Below, one piece after another: positions 63,053 through 64,000 of a DNA stretch of 64,000 nt (position 1 is the stretch's first letter; each line of letters starts with the position of its first letter). Made by a program: the position numbers and the translations under genes. The notes beneath the pieces were generated by a model. That model did not search any database, was not told where the DNA came from, and saw only the letters and a program-made list of their open reading frames with translations. Source of the DNA: Methylobacterium tardum (lineage in GTDB: Bacteria; Pseudomonadota; Alphaproteobacteria; Rhizobiales; Beijerinckiaceae); NCBI RefSeq assembly GCF_023546765.1, contig NZ_CP097484.1, positions 6,258,001 through 6,322,000 of the forward strand, read 5' to 3'.

Positions 63053-63075
63053 CGCGCCGGGTCCGGCCCGGCGCG
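63053..63075 (+). terminator. Hairpin after phaB
   Basis: CGCGCCGGG-TCCGG-CCCGGCGCG, a nine-pair perfect GC stem 12 bases past the phaB stop, without a T run. Probably ends the phaAB transcript. Confidence 0.55.
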
Positions 63076-63409
63076 TCCATAAACCTGCTCCGGTTCGACG
63101 CATCGTCTCTTCGGGCGGACCTGTCCCGCCGAACCCGCTCCGTTGCACGCACGGGGCGATGACGTCCTGCGGATGAGGGTCGATCCCGGTCGGCCGGGAT
63201 GGCGCGCCCCGTGCTCATCCGCGCACGTGTGAGGAAATCCCTTCCCGATTCACGTTCTTCAATGTCCCGGGAAAACGGGCATTGCGGGAAGGGATTGGCG
63301 CAATCGCGCGCGTGCTCTGAAACACGAACAAATCGATGCACCTCGTATAGGTCCCGTTCTGTCGCGTCGCGGATGTTCGCGCGGACAGAAAAACGAGACC
63401 GCGGGCATC
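63076..63409. other. Intergenic region, nothing recognised
   Basis: 334 bases between phaB and the next lipoprotein gene. It has a short palindrome-like CCCGGGAAAACGGG (near 63270) but no supported gene or RNA. Confidence 0.4.
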
Positions 63410-63877
63410 ATGAACACCTGGTTTGACGGTAAATTCGACGTTCACCCTGTTAGCGACGATCGGAATTGTTCTTCGCGCGCCGCCGCCGTTCGGGGTGGAC
63501 TTCCAGCCGCCTTCAAGCTCGGTCTCGCAGCGGCCTGCGCGCTCGGCCTCGCCGCCTGCGTCACACCGCAGGAACGGCACGCGATGGATCAGAACCAGTG
63601 CTACGCCTTCGGGTTCGAGCCCGAGACCGACGCCTTTGCCGAGTGCATGATGGGGCTTCACCAGCAGCGCGCCGCGGCCCAGGCCAACAGCAACCTGTAC
63701 CGGCAGGCCCAACTCGCCGAGCAGAATCGCCGCCGCGAGGCCCGGCAGGATCTCTACAAGTTCGCGAGCCTTCAGCGCAGCGGCGACCCGCGCTTCCCTG
63801 TCTGCGGAGCCTCGTCCGACGGCGGCATGGATCGCCGGACCCTGACTTGGTACGGCCCGAACTGCCGCGCCCGCTGA
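63410..63877 (+). CDS. Lipoprotein of unknown function
   Basis: 155 residues. After a polar lead of about 30 residues comes a lipoprotein-type signal (FKLGLAAACALGLAACVTPQ; lipobox LAAC). The mature part has Cys in NQCYAFGFEPET, AECMMGLH and PVCGASSDG, and a Gln/Arg-rich helix (RQAQLAEQNRRREARQDLYK). It ends TWYGPNCRAR. The long lead suggests the true start may be a later codon, but no other ATG with a ribosome site precedes the signal. Family not recognised. Confidence 0.6.
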   Translation: MNTWFDGKFDVHPVSDDRNCSSRAAAVRGGLPAAFKLGLAAACALGLAACVTPQERHAMDQNQCYAFGFEPETDAFAECMMGLHQQRAAAQANSNLYRQAQLAEQNRRREARQDLYKFASLQRSGDPRFPVCGASSDGGMDRRTLTWYGPNCRAR

Positions 63878-63898
63878 CCTGGTCCGAAGGAGGTTCCC

Positions 63899-64000
63899 AT
63901 GTCTGACGTGACGACGCGCGGCCCGCGCAACCCGAGCAAGATCATCTTCGTGATGACGGCCCTGTTCAGCATCGCGATCGGGTTCGGCACCCGGGACATC
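63899..64000 (+). CDS. Membrane protein, partial (cut by right edge)
   Basis: Only the first 34 residues are present: a polar start (MSDVTTRGPRNPSK) and a hydrophobic segment (IIFVMTALFSIAIGFG). GAAGGAGG lies seven bases upstream of ATG, a strong ribosome site. Probably the second gene of a unit with the preceding lipoprotein, 21 bases away. Identity cannot be given. Confidence 0.6.
   Translation, partial: MSDVTTRGPRNPSKIIFVMTALFSIAIGFGTRDI

Overview
The window is high-GC alphaproteobacterial chromosome and most resembles Methylobacterium or a close relative in Hyphomicrobiales. The evidence is the polyhydroxyalkanoate gene set (phaC at the left edge, phaR-phaA-phaB at the right), three Porin_2-type porins with the ADLPVKKA mature start, an alphaproteobacterial-type AddB, an HWE-family light-sensor kinase, and many GC-rich palindromic intergenic elements. 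The species cannot be named from sequence alone. I see no rRNA, tRNA, CRISPR array, prophage or intact insertion sequence.

Layout. 0-7 kb: PHA synthase (partial, frameshifted), an aminotransferase, several small exported or lipoproteins, and prfB with its programmed +1 frameshift. 7-14 kb: a six-gene minus-strand unit, a dipeptide/oligopeptide ABC importer followed by a gamma-glutamyltransferase with no signal peptide, which points to import of gamma-glutamyl peptides and cytoplasmic hydrolysis. 14-17 kb: PilZ protein, HupE/UreJ-type metal permease, ModE-like DNA-binding protein and an exported protein. 17-24 kb: three tandem porin genes separated by long, AT-richer spacers; porins 1 and 2 share an almost identical leader and 5' coding region. 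24-29 kb: a tricarboxylate cluster (CitS-type carrier, TcuC-type MFS symporter, divergent GntR regulator, TcuA-type flavoprotein) without tcuB. 29-35 kb: addB without addA, glutaryl-CoA dehydrogenase and an AEC carrier. 35-39 kb: sulfite dehydrogenase pair sorA-sorB, convergent with a two-component system. 39-47 kb: a trans-sulfuration-type PLP enzyme, TspO, PsiE-like and DUF4337 membrane proteins, and an RND efflux pair. 48-51 kb: three overlapping glycosyltransferase genes. 51-55 kb: SPFH/NfeD pair and a LOV-PAS-HWE kinase. 55-58 kb: a divergent PEP-carboxylase-like protein. 58-64 kb: small exported proteins, rpmF and the PHA genes phaR, phaA and phaB.

Functional links. PhaA and PhaB make 3-hydroxybutyryl-CoA for PhaC, and PhaR is the expected regulator. 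Porins, ABC importer, tricarboxylate carriers and RND pump give an envelope and nutrient-uptake emphasis.

Quality warning. At least seven otherwise normal genes carry one apparent single-step frame change each (phaC, a lipoprotein gene near 2.1 kb, porin 1, an exported protein near 35.6 kb, sorA, an exported protein near 58.8 kb, phaR). The protein continues correctly in another frame every time. Residual sequencing indels are the simplest explanation. The prfB frame change is different and is the genuine conserved recoding site.
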